Source: Onchocerca lupi (Eukaryota > Nematoda > Chromadorea > Rhabditida > Onchocercidae). Taken from it: a DNA stretch of 64,000 nucleotides. Positions 1 through 11,805 of this stretch are shown piece after piece (position 1 is the stretch's first letter; each line of letters starts with the position of its first letter). Where the stretch lies: assembly GCA_028564675.1 (NCBI GenBank), contig JAOVVO010000480.1, forward strand, positions 1 through 64,000, read 5' to 3'. The notes under the pieces are model-generated. The model was not told where the DNA came from, did not search any database, and was given only the letters and a program-made list of their open reading frames with translations. The position numbers and the translations under genes were made by a program.

Positions 1-277
1 TTCCCTCTGGGAATGAAATTGAATTTCGACAAGCAAACAAGAACAAGTGACAGAAGTGACACTATCGGACAACCGTTGCTGTCATTACCGGTTAATCGCA
101 ATAAACATCAATATTACCTTGAGCAATAAATAACATTCATTACTTGATACATTTCAATTAACTGACCATCTCTTTGTTGCCAATGCGAATGTTTATTTTC
201 TGCACTGTGTATGTATATGTGCACTATGTGTATACAACAAGTTGTGAGTTACTTGAATCCATCTCTCCCTCCTCAGA

Positions 278-433
278 TTAATCTAAAGTGACGTAATGTT
301 TATAGATTCTGCGTGAATGATACATCTGTCTGGCTAGGCCAGATCCTCCCCCTTCCAACCTCAAACTAGTCTGAAATGACGTTATGTTTATAGATGCTAA
401 GAGACTGATCTGTCTGACATCTGTCTGGCTAGG
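278..433. repeat. Diverged direct repeat pair, units about 70 bp
   Basis: Two units, about 278-339 and 365-433, share the order TGACGTAA or TGACGTTA, then TGTTTATAGAT, then ATCTGTCTGGCTAGG. The second unit carries an extra ATCTGTCTGAC segment. Both contain a CRE/ATF-like TGACGT core. They look like an old local duplication; I see no gene attached to them. Confidence 0.6.
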
Positions 434-3400
434 GAACAGTATGAGAAGTGCTTACTAGAAATGCCTCGTGTTTTCATCATAGCTATATTTTTTTGTTGCA
501 ACAACTTGAAGTGGCTTACCAGTTAGTTATACGTACAAGATGGAAATGCAAAATGAGGGTAAGAGAATTACAGATCATGTTTTATCATTGTACAAAATGC
601 AGAGAGACTGCTAATACATGGACGGATCTCTCTGTGATATCTCGGAAACCGACAATACTGATTGTTTTGATAAGCACGTTGATAAATTATTAACTCTATA
701 ATTCTAAAGAAAACATCAAGTGGTTGAGTAAGTGATAACACAAAGATTCTGCGAAACGAATAAAATGAGACAACTACGTTGTAAAATTGCTTTTAGCATG
801 ACCTTTCTATGTAATTAATGGCAAATAATTAACTTATACCCCAAGCGTTTCACAGTTGGCAACTAATTCAATTAGTGATAGCAAATACAACGACTTCAAC
901 TAATAAAAAAAGCTCGCCTTTCTTCTCCTCACATAAATCATCGGGTGAGACTTTCTAGTCTGCAAATATCAATACGTGTTTCTTGCTGCTTAAAAAATGC
1001 CTGAAAGACCAGAAATCAACTCATGATTTGCTGCTTTTTGTTGATTTGGTCCACATATCATAAAAATTTCCGCATTATGTATCATCCACTTACGTTGACA
1101 GCAATAAAACTCACATTTGAGCAAACGTTCTAATTAAAAGCAATTATGGATAGCAAATAGAAATGAGATGGAATGAAATAACACGTTGAAATTGCTACTG
1201 CAGCATTGCTGATGGTAGTTTTCGTCTTCCTCTTTTTCTTATCATATTTCTATTTAATTGAATAGATAGCATCCTCTCCTATCACACATTTAAATACCAT
1301 TTAATTCTCTTTCCTTAATAAAAACTTTGCTCATTTGATGCAGTGATAGTACGCGTGAGTGCTGTAAACAATCGTTGAAAAATAATCTTTAACCTGACAA
1401 ATTTGATTTGATTTCTCAAAATCAAAATATTTCTCATCCATCAAATTGCCAAACCAGGCAATAAATTTCATCCCGTGAGAAATCAAAACAAACTCTGCTA
1501 TCGATCTACCGATAAGTGAGGAGGCACTTATCAACAAAACTGTAAACAGTCGAATCGGAAACAGATAAGACAACACTGCTAGCTAACTCATTTCCGGATT
1601 CTGCTTCCGATCGTCTGCCCCACTCTTCCGCCCACGCCGTCTACTGCATCCGAAGGCTATGTTGAGTAACGGGAAGATCCGTTCAGCATCATCCATCCTG
1701 TCTTCCTTCATCCGTCATCATCCCTCCTCCTCCGCTATCTGGATATTGTCTGTCAGTCTATCTCTCGATCCATCTCTCCATCTGTCTGTCTATCTATCTA
1801 TCTTCATCTACCGCCCTGTTCATCCATCATTCGTCGTAAATCAGAAAAAATAACATTTCGCAAATGATTGAAGAGCATTAAAATTGGAACCGAAAGATCG
1901 ATTGCGATTTGCAAATTCCTTTATTCCTATATAATTCCTGCCTTACTACCAAGTTAATCGATAATCTGACTTTGTCCTCGATGAGACCGTCTCTCGAAGT
2001 TAAGTAGTTGCAGTTCAAGAGCCTTGAACTTTTATTAAAACCTAGAACTAGTATGAGATTAATTAGATCATAATCTTTCAGTCCAAGAGGCTCGAATTTT
2101 CCTTGGAGAAGATTTTCTGAAATCTCTTATCAAGTTTTAATTTTATTTATACGGCATTCATTACTAGCTATTGTCTATCCTACTATACTATAAATGAAAA
2201 TAATCATTGAATCAAATATTTTTTTGTTCTCAACAAGAAAAAGTTAAAATTGAAGGTAGACCGATAGAAGATTATAGAGTCTGGCAACCTGCTATTTGAA
2301 CTTGGTGATTTCCCGCCATTCCTAGACAAAAACCGGTTTGACTAACTGATAGCAAAAAATAACTCTACCAAAAACAACCTACCGATTAATTGAGGTGTTT
2401 TTTTTCTCCCTCTTTCTCTCTCTCTCTCTCTCAAAACTTTAAATTTGCTGTAAGTTGCAAGATGTAATTTTTTGATGACAGAAAGAGAAGTATAAAAAGT
2501 AACAAAAGATAAGAAAAAATGGTTTTCAAATCGTTCATTTCCCAAACGAACATACAGGAAGTATTTATTTTCAAGAAGAAAAAAAGAAGTAGTATTAATG
2601 AATTTGATAAATTTACATTCCTTCCTTTTTCACCAATTAATTAATATCCGTCAAAATGCTGTCTAGCATCGTCAAATGGCACAATATTGTCTGTCCTTTC
2701 AACGTTGCGCTTTACAACAGTTTGCAAAGTCATATAATCAACGAATCTAAACAAAGATTTGTACAGCATCCATTTTTATTGAATAGGAAGAAAATATGAG
2801 AAAGTATTTTTTTTTTTTTTTTTGTACTATTTGAATTGATCATCAAAGATCAGATAAAAATTTTATGAAAAGAAAGAACAGATTCAGTTAATTTTATCCA
2901 ACTGATAACAGCATCACTTCCTTTAATAATAAAGTAAATGGTGAGTGAATAGTTATCCTTAATTGATTACTGGTAATGATTTGATAATTTCTTATATAAA
3001 ACATCCCGCACGAAACTTAGGCAGCATTTCTTTAAGAATAACAACGATTGAGAGCAAATGAAATCAATTAAATATCAATCATTTTTGTAATAAAAAGAAT
3101 ATATATATATATATTGCTGAGAACGAACTGGTAACAATTATGTATGTCACTCAAGTAAAATGTGATGATTCATTAATTAGTAATGCTTATCGACTAATAA
3201 CTAATCATTTATCGAAATAAAAGAGCTATAATTCGAAGCTTGCAAACTTATTCATAAAAACTTGATTAAAACATCTGATTGAATAATTTTTATCATTTTA
3301 TTAATTCATTCAACTCAGTGAAAAATTCAGATGTGTTGAAAAAGCTGAATTTCATTTTCTCAGCTAATGCTGAAATCATATCTATTCATCAGTTTCATTA

Positions 3401-3790
3401 ATTATTGAATATTGTATCAGTTTATCACAGCGAATCTCCGATTTACCTTACCGGACTTGTAAAGTGACAAATAATCATCTCTCAAATTCTATACCAGCAC
3501 TTCGATTTCTCCGAATTATAATTCTACACAACTGATAGCCTCTTTTTTCTGTCTGCATTGTGAAATCTTTCATTTTGCGTTATCACTGAAGTGACTATTT
3601 CTTTTTTTGTCTTCACGGAATTATGGAAGTCTCTAACTTGCCTTACCATTAACATCGCTGAAAATACCTGACTGTACTCATTCTCATATTGGCTATCAGC
3701 AAATCATTTCTAATAAAAGCAAATAAAAGAAATTAGTATAAAATATAAAAATACATACTTGTGATATGAGAGGGAGCAATGACAATTTCA

Positions 3791-3937
3791 GAGAAGTTTT
3801 ACCTTGCGTCGACAAGTGGATAAACAATGTCCTTCAAATGAGCCGAGAATGGGAGAAGAAAGAGATGTCTTACTGGACTTATCAGATGACAAATGAGTTT
3901 AAATACAGTACAAAGGAAAAGAAGACGAGAAGTTTGT
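3791..3937 (+). other. Candidate exon, plus strand, unrecognised
   Basis: This segment lies between a good acceptor (CAATTTCAG just before 3791) and a good donor (GTAAGA after 3937). It keeps one open frame of about 49 codons with a protein-like, Trp-rich composition (residues such as VDKWINN, SREWEKKE, SYWTYQM). I found no flanking exons on this strand and no family match. An exon-like segment on the opposite strand begins 28 bases away, so at most one of the two is likely to be real. Confidence 0.2.
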
Positions 3938-3964
3938 GTAAGAAATTTTTTTTATCATTTTTAC

Positions 3965-4099
3965 CAAGTAGTTTACATCACTTTGATGTATGCGCGAATT
4001 CTGAAAATATTTGATTTCGAAATCATTTGACGAAATTTCTGAAATTTTACCCGTAAAAAGAATCCCTTTTTTCGTATGTACTTCTGCTCCTATGTATTT
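3965..4099 (-). other. Candidate 45-codon exon, weakly Sm/LSm-like
   Basis: On the minus strand a long T tract ending in TATCAG precedes 4099, and GTAAAA follows 3965. The 135 bases between are exactly 45 open codons in phase 0. The product reads YIGAEVH, GILFTGKISEIS, DFEIKYF, an alternation that recalls the first strands of an Sm/LSm fold (the G-x-x-F-x-G-x-I pattern). That resemblance is my inference. No neighbouring exons were found, so this could be an isolated exon, a relic or chance. Confidence 0.25.
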
Positions 4100-6422
4100 C
4101 TGATACAAAAAAAAAAGATTGATATATGGTTTACCTACTGGTTTAATAAGATCGATATTTCGTCGTAATATGATGAAAGTGATTTTGTTTAATTTTTTTT
4201 ACTTCCATAGTTTGTGATTAACTTTTCCATCTAAAATCGATGATTCACTTCTCCCCTAATTTTCTCAAACGTATATTTTGATTTCTCATAATATTTGGTT
4301 ATGATTACTTTGTGGGCCAAGCAATTTATATACTTTTATACTACTATATTGGTATATGAGCAACATAAAGTAAAGATTTTTAGAGTAACGTAAATAGGCC
4401 TATTGCATGCGCAAATATCCATGCTTAAAAAGTTTCTTATCTAGATTTCCACTTACGAAATGATAATAATAGCTCAATAGAAAACACAAAAGTAGGAATG
4501 ATAATAGCAACAGAAATTCTGAAGTATTTGAATGAGAGAAATGATGAATGTTTAAATAAGATTTGGGGAGATTAAATAATTTCAAAACCAGTTCTTCCAA
4601 TTTTTGCTATTGCTAGTTTTTTTCACATTGCTTGAAATCTCTTCTCACCTGCATAACATTTCATAAGCAACTTCCTGAATAAAATCTTTTATAACTTCCA
4701 ATGTGTATCTTTGGAAGAGTTACAACTGTTTTGAGAAAAAAAAAATTAAAAAAGGCAATAAACACGTTTATTTATGAAAATTGGTGTAATTTTATTATCA
4801 ATTATAATTTGTCACGATTGCTCAAAAAATTGCGAAATAACTTCATTTATCAAGAAGATAAGAATGACAGTGATAAGAATAAAAAAGTTTTGAATTATTT
4901 CATTATCTTTTCACATATCAATGCACTTTTTTATCGTGCTTTCCGATGTACTGAATACTGTTTTTCAGCACTAAAAAAAAAAAAAAAAAAAAGAAAAAAA
5001 AAAGGAAAGGAAAGTCACCTGCTTAGAAGACGACAATTCACACAAAATTTTACTTTTATATTTTGATAATAAGAAGTGACTTAGATAATTTGTCGATTTA
5101 GTGGATTCTGTTGACCAGTCGAGAATGGATTATCACAAAAGAATATGAGAAAAGATGGAAACTTCTGGCTAAAAATGGTTTTCTGCTTTTGTGATAGCTT
5201 TTAGAAGTCATGTAAAAACTACGAGTTTGGAACTCTCGGCCATATAAAAACTACAAAAACTGGAAGTTTGGAACTTTTGATTATTAATTAATATGAATTT
5301 AGTCTCTAGAAAAGATTGTGGTCATTGAACATTTAGCGAAGAGCAAGAAGACACACGGATAGCAAAGATGAAAAAATTTCGTAAGACTGAGGACTAGTAA
5401 GAACTTAAAAGTGCAATTTGCTTATTTTTTCCTTTTTTTTTTTGCTATTTTTATAAATAAAATAAAATTCCTTAGGTAAAATGAATAATGAATATTTCAA
5501 AATCAATTATGTATGTATGTCCTTCCATTCTACTTTGTTTTCTTACCTCATTTCAATTGGTAGGGGAACTCTGAAATTAGTACTGAATCGGTTTCCTTGG
5601 TAACCAATATAATATTTCCAGTTGTTTTTTAGGTTTTTTTCCTCATTTATTAAAAAATTTAATGTAGGAAAATTTTCGTGTTATTGGTTGGTAATTGAAT
5701 ATTTACATTCTCAGACTTGCAATAGCTACAAATTTCTCAATGGAAAGAATTTTTGTGCTCTCAACTGTTCGAACCTATGCAGGAAAATTTATTTATGATA
5801 TGACAAATTTATTTAATCAACAATATTTCTCTATGCTTCTCGTAGGTGAAATAGTCACTAGCATGGTAATAATCAGATAAGTGATCATGACGAAAAGTAA
5901 TTGAAAGATGAAATTTATACAGATGGAAAATTCGCAAACTTTTAGCATCACTTAAGAATCAAATTCAACGATGAAAGTCGAACCGGGGATACAATCACTG
6001 AAAATCATTATCAATAGGTTGCCCGATAATTAAGTCCACCTTTATTTTGTAGTTATATGGTTGCTAGGTGATGAAATTCAAATTGATTCTGATGTATGAT
6101 GAGGAAAAGTCTAAAAACAAATTTACCCACTGCGTATAAACTGATCTTATACCGAAACATAAACAAACAGTAAAATGTGTATAACGTCACATCTCACCGA
6201 TTTATGTATTAATCGATTCACCGATCAAACTTTAGGAGCACTTTAGTGTTAATAATGATGTGCATGTAAAAAAAATTGTCGAGATAAATAGATGGAAGTT
6301 AAATAAAATTTTTGGAAATTCCGAATAAATATGTTTTAATTTGCACTTGTTCGATACGCCATTTGCCTTTTTGTTGATTATTCTGCTTAAGGCCATATCC
6401 ACTGAAAAGGCATTCCTTATTC

Positions 6423-6425
<3 letters not shown>

Positions 6426-6466
<41 letters not shown>
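6426..6466. repeat. Poly(A) homopolymer, 41 bases
   Basis: An uninterrupted run of 41 A. Similar long runs occur at 8760-8793 (T), 11771-11803 (A), 17648-17678 (A), 20400-20423 (A), 23791-23832 (T) and 24278-24310 (T). Exact lengths in an assembly may be unreliable. Confidence 0.95.
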
Positions 6467-6467
<1 letters not shown>

Positions 6468-7207
6468 AGATTTTCGGTGCTTGAGAAACAGCCAAATTAG
6501 CAATGCAAGTTTAATTTGAGCGAAGCTTCAAAGGAAAATCGAGTAAAAACTGCACCAATTAATTTCACCACGAATCAACATCATCCGTTGTCCATCGCCA
6601 TTTCTGCATGAGCACTCACTTTGTAACTGTGCTCAAATTCGTTTTTTCATTTCACCACACTCTCCTTCATGTATCTCATTCAAAAAGATATTCTTTTTAA
6701 TTCCTATCTTGTCGTTGAAAAAATTTTTATTAACATAAACTCCAATAGTCTCGGAAAAGGCTCATGAAAATACCTAGAAAAAACTCCAACCGACTAGTGA
6801 TTACTGCTTTCTTACTAACCGAAAATGATATCGATTTGTTCTGGCTAATCACATCACATTACTCACGGAAAAAAAAATGGAAAATTAAATTCCCGAATGT
6901 GGAAATTGAATCACTTACTAAAACATTTTTGAAAAATTCCTGCACTAATTCAAATTCATCCATTACTAAGAGTCGCAGAATATCAGAAACACGTGCCAAT
7001 CATAAGAGTCATGGATAAGAAATTGGTTCTAGAAGGTTGGCTATTATACAGATTTTATAAATAGATTTATACAGTTCACTGTATGTTAATCAGATCAATT
7101 ATATAAACGAGCAAATAAATATGATGCACTGAAGAGAAATAAAGGCAATACACCCGTTCATCTAATCACTGAAAAATCTCCAAATGTTCATCGAACGCTA
7201 CATGAAA

Positions 7208-8757
7208 TCATTGATACATGTTTCCTTGATCTGTAGAACGACCACGCGGGAACACTCTAGGAATACCGCTAGGTCTAATGGGACGGCTCGGTAACAATTC
7301 TCGACCATGGAAAGGGTCAAAAGGATTTCCCGGACCAGGAAATGGGAAGGGATTTGAGGATGGCATGTATGGGTTACGAGCGAGAGGTTGGAATGGGCCT
7401 TCAGGAATATCAGGATCAGGGTTTTCCGGTCTGTGTGCTGGAGTTGAAAAAGAAATGCGAATAGGTACATCACTATGAATATCAGGTTCCAGCAAATTTC
7501 GTAAATAATTAAGTTCTCGCACATGCCGGATGTATAATCTTTTGTATACTTCGCGATACGACTCCTTTTTTAATGCACAAGCATCTTAAATAAAATCTAT
7601 ATTTAAAAAATGGAATATTTTACTTCAGCTTAAATAGTTAAATCTTCTAACTCATTCAATTTGATTAAAAAAAAATGGTTTCAAATGCACAAATACCTTT
7701 TCCAAAATCCCTTTCACAATAAAGTTTCCAAATTCTTTCCATCCCTTGACTTCTGCACAATTTAAAAGCATGTTTATTTGTTCTCTCTAATCGCAATATA
7801 GTCTTAGCATCCAACATTTCGAATAAACATTCAGCTACTGCGCTACTTCCAAGCAAGCGTAAGAATGGATTTTCATCTAAAAATGTTCCTCATATTTTGC
7901 CATGAAAACTTCAATTGTTTCTGATGAAGAATGACATATTTTGAAAAAAGTAATCCAGTTCATTTCACATGTAAATATTCTATGGCAATTGGAAAGTCCT
8001 TTTTAATGCCAAAAGTACGGGCAGGACATCCGACAGAGTAAGCAATTCTAAAGAAAAGCTTGGAAAAGTTATCAATGCAAATTTGGTATTTTGACATCCG
8101 CAGCACTCTGAGAAGGAATGTTTCGCATAATTTATTCCCTTTTAATTTTAACTTCTGTAGGTGAAACTACATAGTTATAATGCATAATTTGAATAAATAA
8201 ATTCTTCTTGCAAGGGAAATCCACTGCGGATAAGTATTTCTAATCCTCAAATTATAAATGAAGTGAGGTTTCGACCAGTTAACGATATTTTCAAAACATT
8301 AGTAAATATTTTAAATGTTTAACAAGTTTAGGTCACTAAATATAATTCCTAATATAAGAAATACTTACGTCCAAATAACGCCAACTTCAACGGTGAAATC
8401 AAATACTCGAAAATTTTCTTTTGTAAATCATTACTTTCCTCCTCTAAAACAACTGGCTCTAGAAACTGACGACCGGAGGGATGATAGATGCTAGCAGTAG
8501 CGTGAACATACTTCACCCATCGGTCATTGTAAACACGAAAATCGATCTCAACAACAAGAACTGAATCCGGATGATGAAATGTCCAACGCATATCACCATC
8601 TTTGTATTTGATGCGCTAGAATTAGCTGAATTTATAAACTGTGTTTTAAAAAAAATGAAGTTAAAAGGATCTGAGAAATTCTATCTTAACTTTGCAAATG
8701 GCAGTTAACTGAGTTAGTTATGAATGAAATATTAAAAAAAAAAAATGAATAAATATA

Positions 8758-8795
<38 letters not shown>

Positions 8796-10348
8796 AGAAT
8801 AGTCATTTTTTTCTCCACAGTTTCCAAAAACTGAAAAAACTCGAATTGGCACCATTAAAATAAAAAACAAAAGAAAAAATTCGAATAATTTTAAACCTTC
8901 TTATTCAGATGATTTATTGATTTATTAAGATTATCAGAGTTGATCACCCAAAATTATCGGACACGTTTTTCCGAAAAAATTAATAACAGGGATGAATGAA
9001 AGCCGGCACATACTTTCTTTTTACCACTCCTTCCTCCCTTTCCTTCTGCTGTCAGCGTACCTTTTACAATCCTTTTGGTATCACCCACCATACTGTTCTA
9101 TCTAATTCTGCACTGATATGACTGCTGGTAATTCAAGTCCTGATGCTTCAGATTGATACAAAGGAACAATGGTGCTCAAAGATAGCTATTTCATACAGCG
9201 GATCAAATTTTATTTGCTGACACATTTGCATCAATCAATACGTCGTTATTATTAAAAATATTTATATGCACCAATTTTATATTTGTTTGACCAGTATGGA
9301 GCTTTAACTGAGGATTTCCTTTTATCCTTTCCAAGAAAACGCTAAAAACAATATCTAAATGTAGATGACCGATATTAGCTTAATAGTAAAAATAAATCCT
9401 ACTTCAAAGCCTTTCTGTTTCATTTCGTGAAGTACAATTTCGAAAACGGTTTCACTTTTTACCGAACTGTTCGAATTGTTACTTCCAATTCCCGCTGAAA
9501 TTTCTGGGCAAGAACTTCCGCTAGCATAGTCAGTAGGAAAAAGTCTGAATAATGGCAATGATCATAACTGATAGTGCACTGATATTCTTGGATGGATTCG
9601 AACTTATGACTGGCTTAGGGACTCTTATGATGCAGTTCAAACGATCTTCTACTAGGTGGCAAAATATTTTTTCTTTTGAAGGAATTTTTTTAATTTTGTA
9701 ATTCATAAAATTTTCAAGATCTCTTCAAATTACTAAATTTTCTCTTTGGGTAATATGAATAAAGAAGAAGTAAACAAAAAGCATGTACTCTTTTTCATTT
9801 ACGACCAATCTCAGGCGATCTCCATTAACAAATTCCATATCTGATTCAGACAGCTTTGCATCATCAGTCGGCAACTGATGACTACCAAAAAACAGTGCAA
9901 AATCGCTGAAATTAATACATCTTAAGAAATTAAATAAATTGAAACCTATCACAATTAGAAATCAAGTGAATTGAAAAAAAAGCAATCACTAAATCACGGG
10001 AGACTCTCAGGAGTTCCAGGTTTTCAGTACGGCGTATCTCCCAGTGATGGACTATGCATGTAGTAAGATGTAAATGGAACTCCTGAAAGAATTTTCAGGC
10101 TACTGGAAATTCTGATTAGCTGCATAAAAGATTAAAAGTTAATCTTATATTCTGGTCTCCTCTCAGCAACTTATATAATTTATACCAAAATTTTATAAAG
10201 TGACAAAATATGAGGAAAAATAAACGTTCCCATACCGTTTCAAATTGAACCGCTCGGCCACATGACGACGCAAAGCAGAGAAGCTCCAATTTTGCACCCC
10301 ACTGAAGACCTCTATCTTGCCATCTGCACTCTTCACACTCAGTCTCAT
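7208..10348 (-). CDS. FBXO7: F-box only protein 7 (FBXO7/PI31-type) homologue
   Basis: Substrate adaptor of an SCF ubiquitin ligase, and a proteasome-binding protein, by family. Exons (minus): 10348-10236, 9905-9789, 9544-9403, 8615-8369, 7876-7697, 7584-7208; about 391 residues. Order seen: ubiquitin-like N-terminus (about 1-76; MRLSVKSADGKIEVF), linker, FP dimerisation domain (about 125-206), F-box (about 207-260; ECLFEMLDAKTILRLERTN), then KRDF-like and Tyr-rich segment, and a Pro/Gly/Phe-rich tail ending in an RGRSTD motif as in vertebrate FBXO7. All joins are in phase if exon 2 ends at 9789 (donor GTACAT); the better-looking donor GTTTAC at 9775 breaks the frame. The leader starts behind a TTGCAG acceptor at 10386, only 378 bases after the PUS7 stop, which suggests a downstream operon position. 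The tail lacks nothing obvious. Sure of the family; splice detail at exon 2 is less certain. Confidence 0.88.
8760..8793. repeat. Poly(T) run, 34 bases, in FBXO7 intron 3
   Basis: Uninterrupted T run (A on the coding strand) inside the 787-base intron between exons 3 and 4 of the FBXO7 homologue. Confidence 0.9.
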
Positions 10349-10385
10349 ATTCAGGATTTCAGTTTCTGCACTAACTATCTGGAAT

Positions 10386-10391
10386 CTGCAA
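10386..10391 (-). promoter_or_regulatory. Probable trans-splice acceptor of FBXO7
   Basis: On the minus strand TTGCAG ends at 10386, 37 bases upstream of the FBXO7 start codon, with no start codon between. In a nematode this is the expected site for spliced-leader addition, here to the second gene of a PUS7-FBXO7 pair. A cis-spliced 5' UTR exon is the alternative. Confidence 0.45.
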
Positions 10392-10642
10392 CATTTTTTA
10401 TAAACATCGAATTTAAAATGACCGAATTACGAATTACGCAGAATACAACATACATGAAATTAAATTGAATACAGCTTAAAAACAATGATCGTTTCAAAAC
10501 ATCTAATAATTTTGACCGATAAAAATGATTACTAAATAAGATATCAATGTGAACAATAAAAAATGAATCGAAATTGAAAATTTTTAAAAAAGTATTCATT
10601 GCTGAGGAGTGACAACAGACTTAGGAAAACAAAGTCGTGAAC

Positions 10643-10648
10643 TTTATT
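10643..10648 (-). terminator. Poly(A) signal AATAAA after PUS7
   Basis: AATAAA on the minus strand 116 bases past the PUS7 stop codon and about 257 bases before the FBXO7 acceptor. The position fits 3' end formation of the upstream cistron of an operon. Confidence 0.5.
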
Positions 10649-10763
10649 TGTCATTAGTGCAACAATTTTCCGACTTTTATCATATAATGTTTCTGACAAT
10701 GCCTTGAACATTCAGTCATAGTAATTCGCTTGCAGTCGTCCATACATAATATTTCTTTGAGTT

Positions 10764-11769
10764 CTAAACAGATTCAACAAAATCCTTTTTATCCAGGGTC
10801 ATGGATATCTGAGCCAATTTACTCATATCACATCTGCAAAAAAAGTTTCATATTATGAGTTTGGTTTTTATTATCTGGTACCTTCTTTGCGAACAATCTA
10901 ATTATGGTCATGGCGAAATTTTTGAGTGCTCTAACACAAACCGCAAGATTACTGAAATGTTAAACAAAATTTAACGTCTTAAACTATCCCTCCATCATTC
11001 GGTAATTACTACCACCAAAGAACAGAACAATACGTATAGAAATATTCACAGAATTTTCAACAAGTAAATAACCACGTTTGAATGTTCAACATCATACCTT
11101 GTGATTTCGCGTAAAGCGATGGTAGCATAAGAACCAGCAGGTAATGAAAACTCTAAAGCCACCGCGTGTAAGTCTCCAGTTCCAATACTTTCTGAAGTTA
11201 TATCTCCTTTAAGATCTGCCTGCAACTTTGTATCGGCTTCGGGATAGGTCAGTATTTTATATTTCACATCCTGTGGCTTGGTAATAAGAGGGCGCATTAC
11301 AGCACCTATTGTGTACTCTCTGCAAAAAATAATAATGCTTGGTTAAATAGTTACCGATAATTAATGGCAAATCCAGGAAAATAAAAAAACAGAAAACCTT
11401 TGTTTTTGCTCTATGATAAAAATATTAATAAACATGCCTTTCTAATGCTTCAAACATCGCTATTGTTACGCCGTCCTCAGCCATTATTTCTGCATACCAA
11501 TCTCGGACTGAAAAAACATTCATGATATTCACAAGACGCATATCAACGATTAAAAATTAACTTACTAAACATTGCGGTTCATTTACAGGAGTCAGCACAG
11601 AGAACGTTACTTTTTTATCACACCTTACTAATAAAACTCGAAGATCTGATTAATGAAATCATCATATAAACTGTTGATGGCATTCAAAATAAAAAGCGAA
11701 AAATTTCTTGCTAAAAAAAAATCTTTCAATTCTCTATTTCAACTCATAACAACCCTGGTGAACGAACTC

Positions 11770-11805
<36 letters not shown>

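Larger units (their letters stand above)
1..7207. other. Gene-poor AT-rich region
   Basis: I found no gene here that I can recognise. The open frames are short, low in complexity and rich in Lys, Asn, Ile and Phe, as random AT-rich DNA gives. The stretch holds a diverged direct repeat (about 278-433), a C/T-rich simple-sequence patch (about 1680-1815), a CT run (about 2405-2432), a short (AT)n run (about 3101-3114), A-rich runs near 4976-5002 and a 41-base poly(A) at 6426-6466. Two weak exon-like segments near 3.8-4.1 kb are listed separately. Confidence 0.6.

Noticed and set aside
4701..5066. 121-codon plus-strand frame
   Set aside because: Product is poly-Lys and Asn/Phe-rich from A/T runs, without splice or family support.
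7198..7524. 108-codon second minus-strand frame and a 66-codon plus frame over the same bases
   Set aside because: Shadows of the Pro/Gly-rich last exon of the FBXO7 homologue; the biased composition keeps other frames open.
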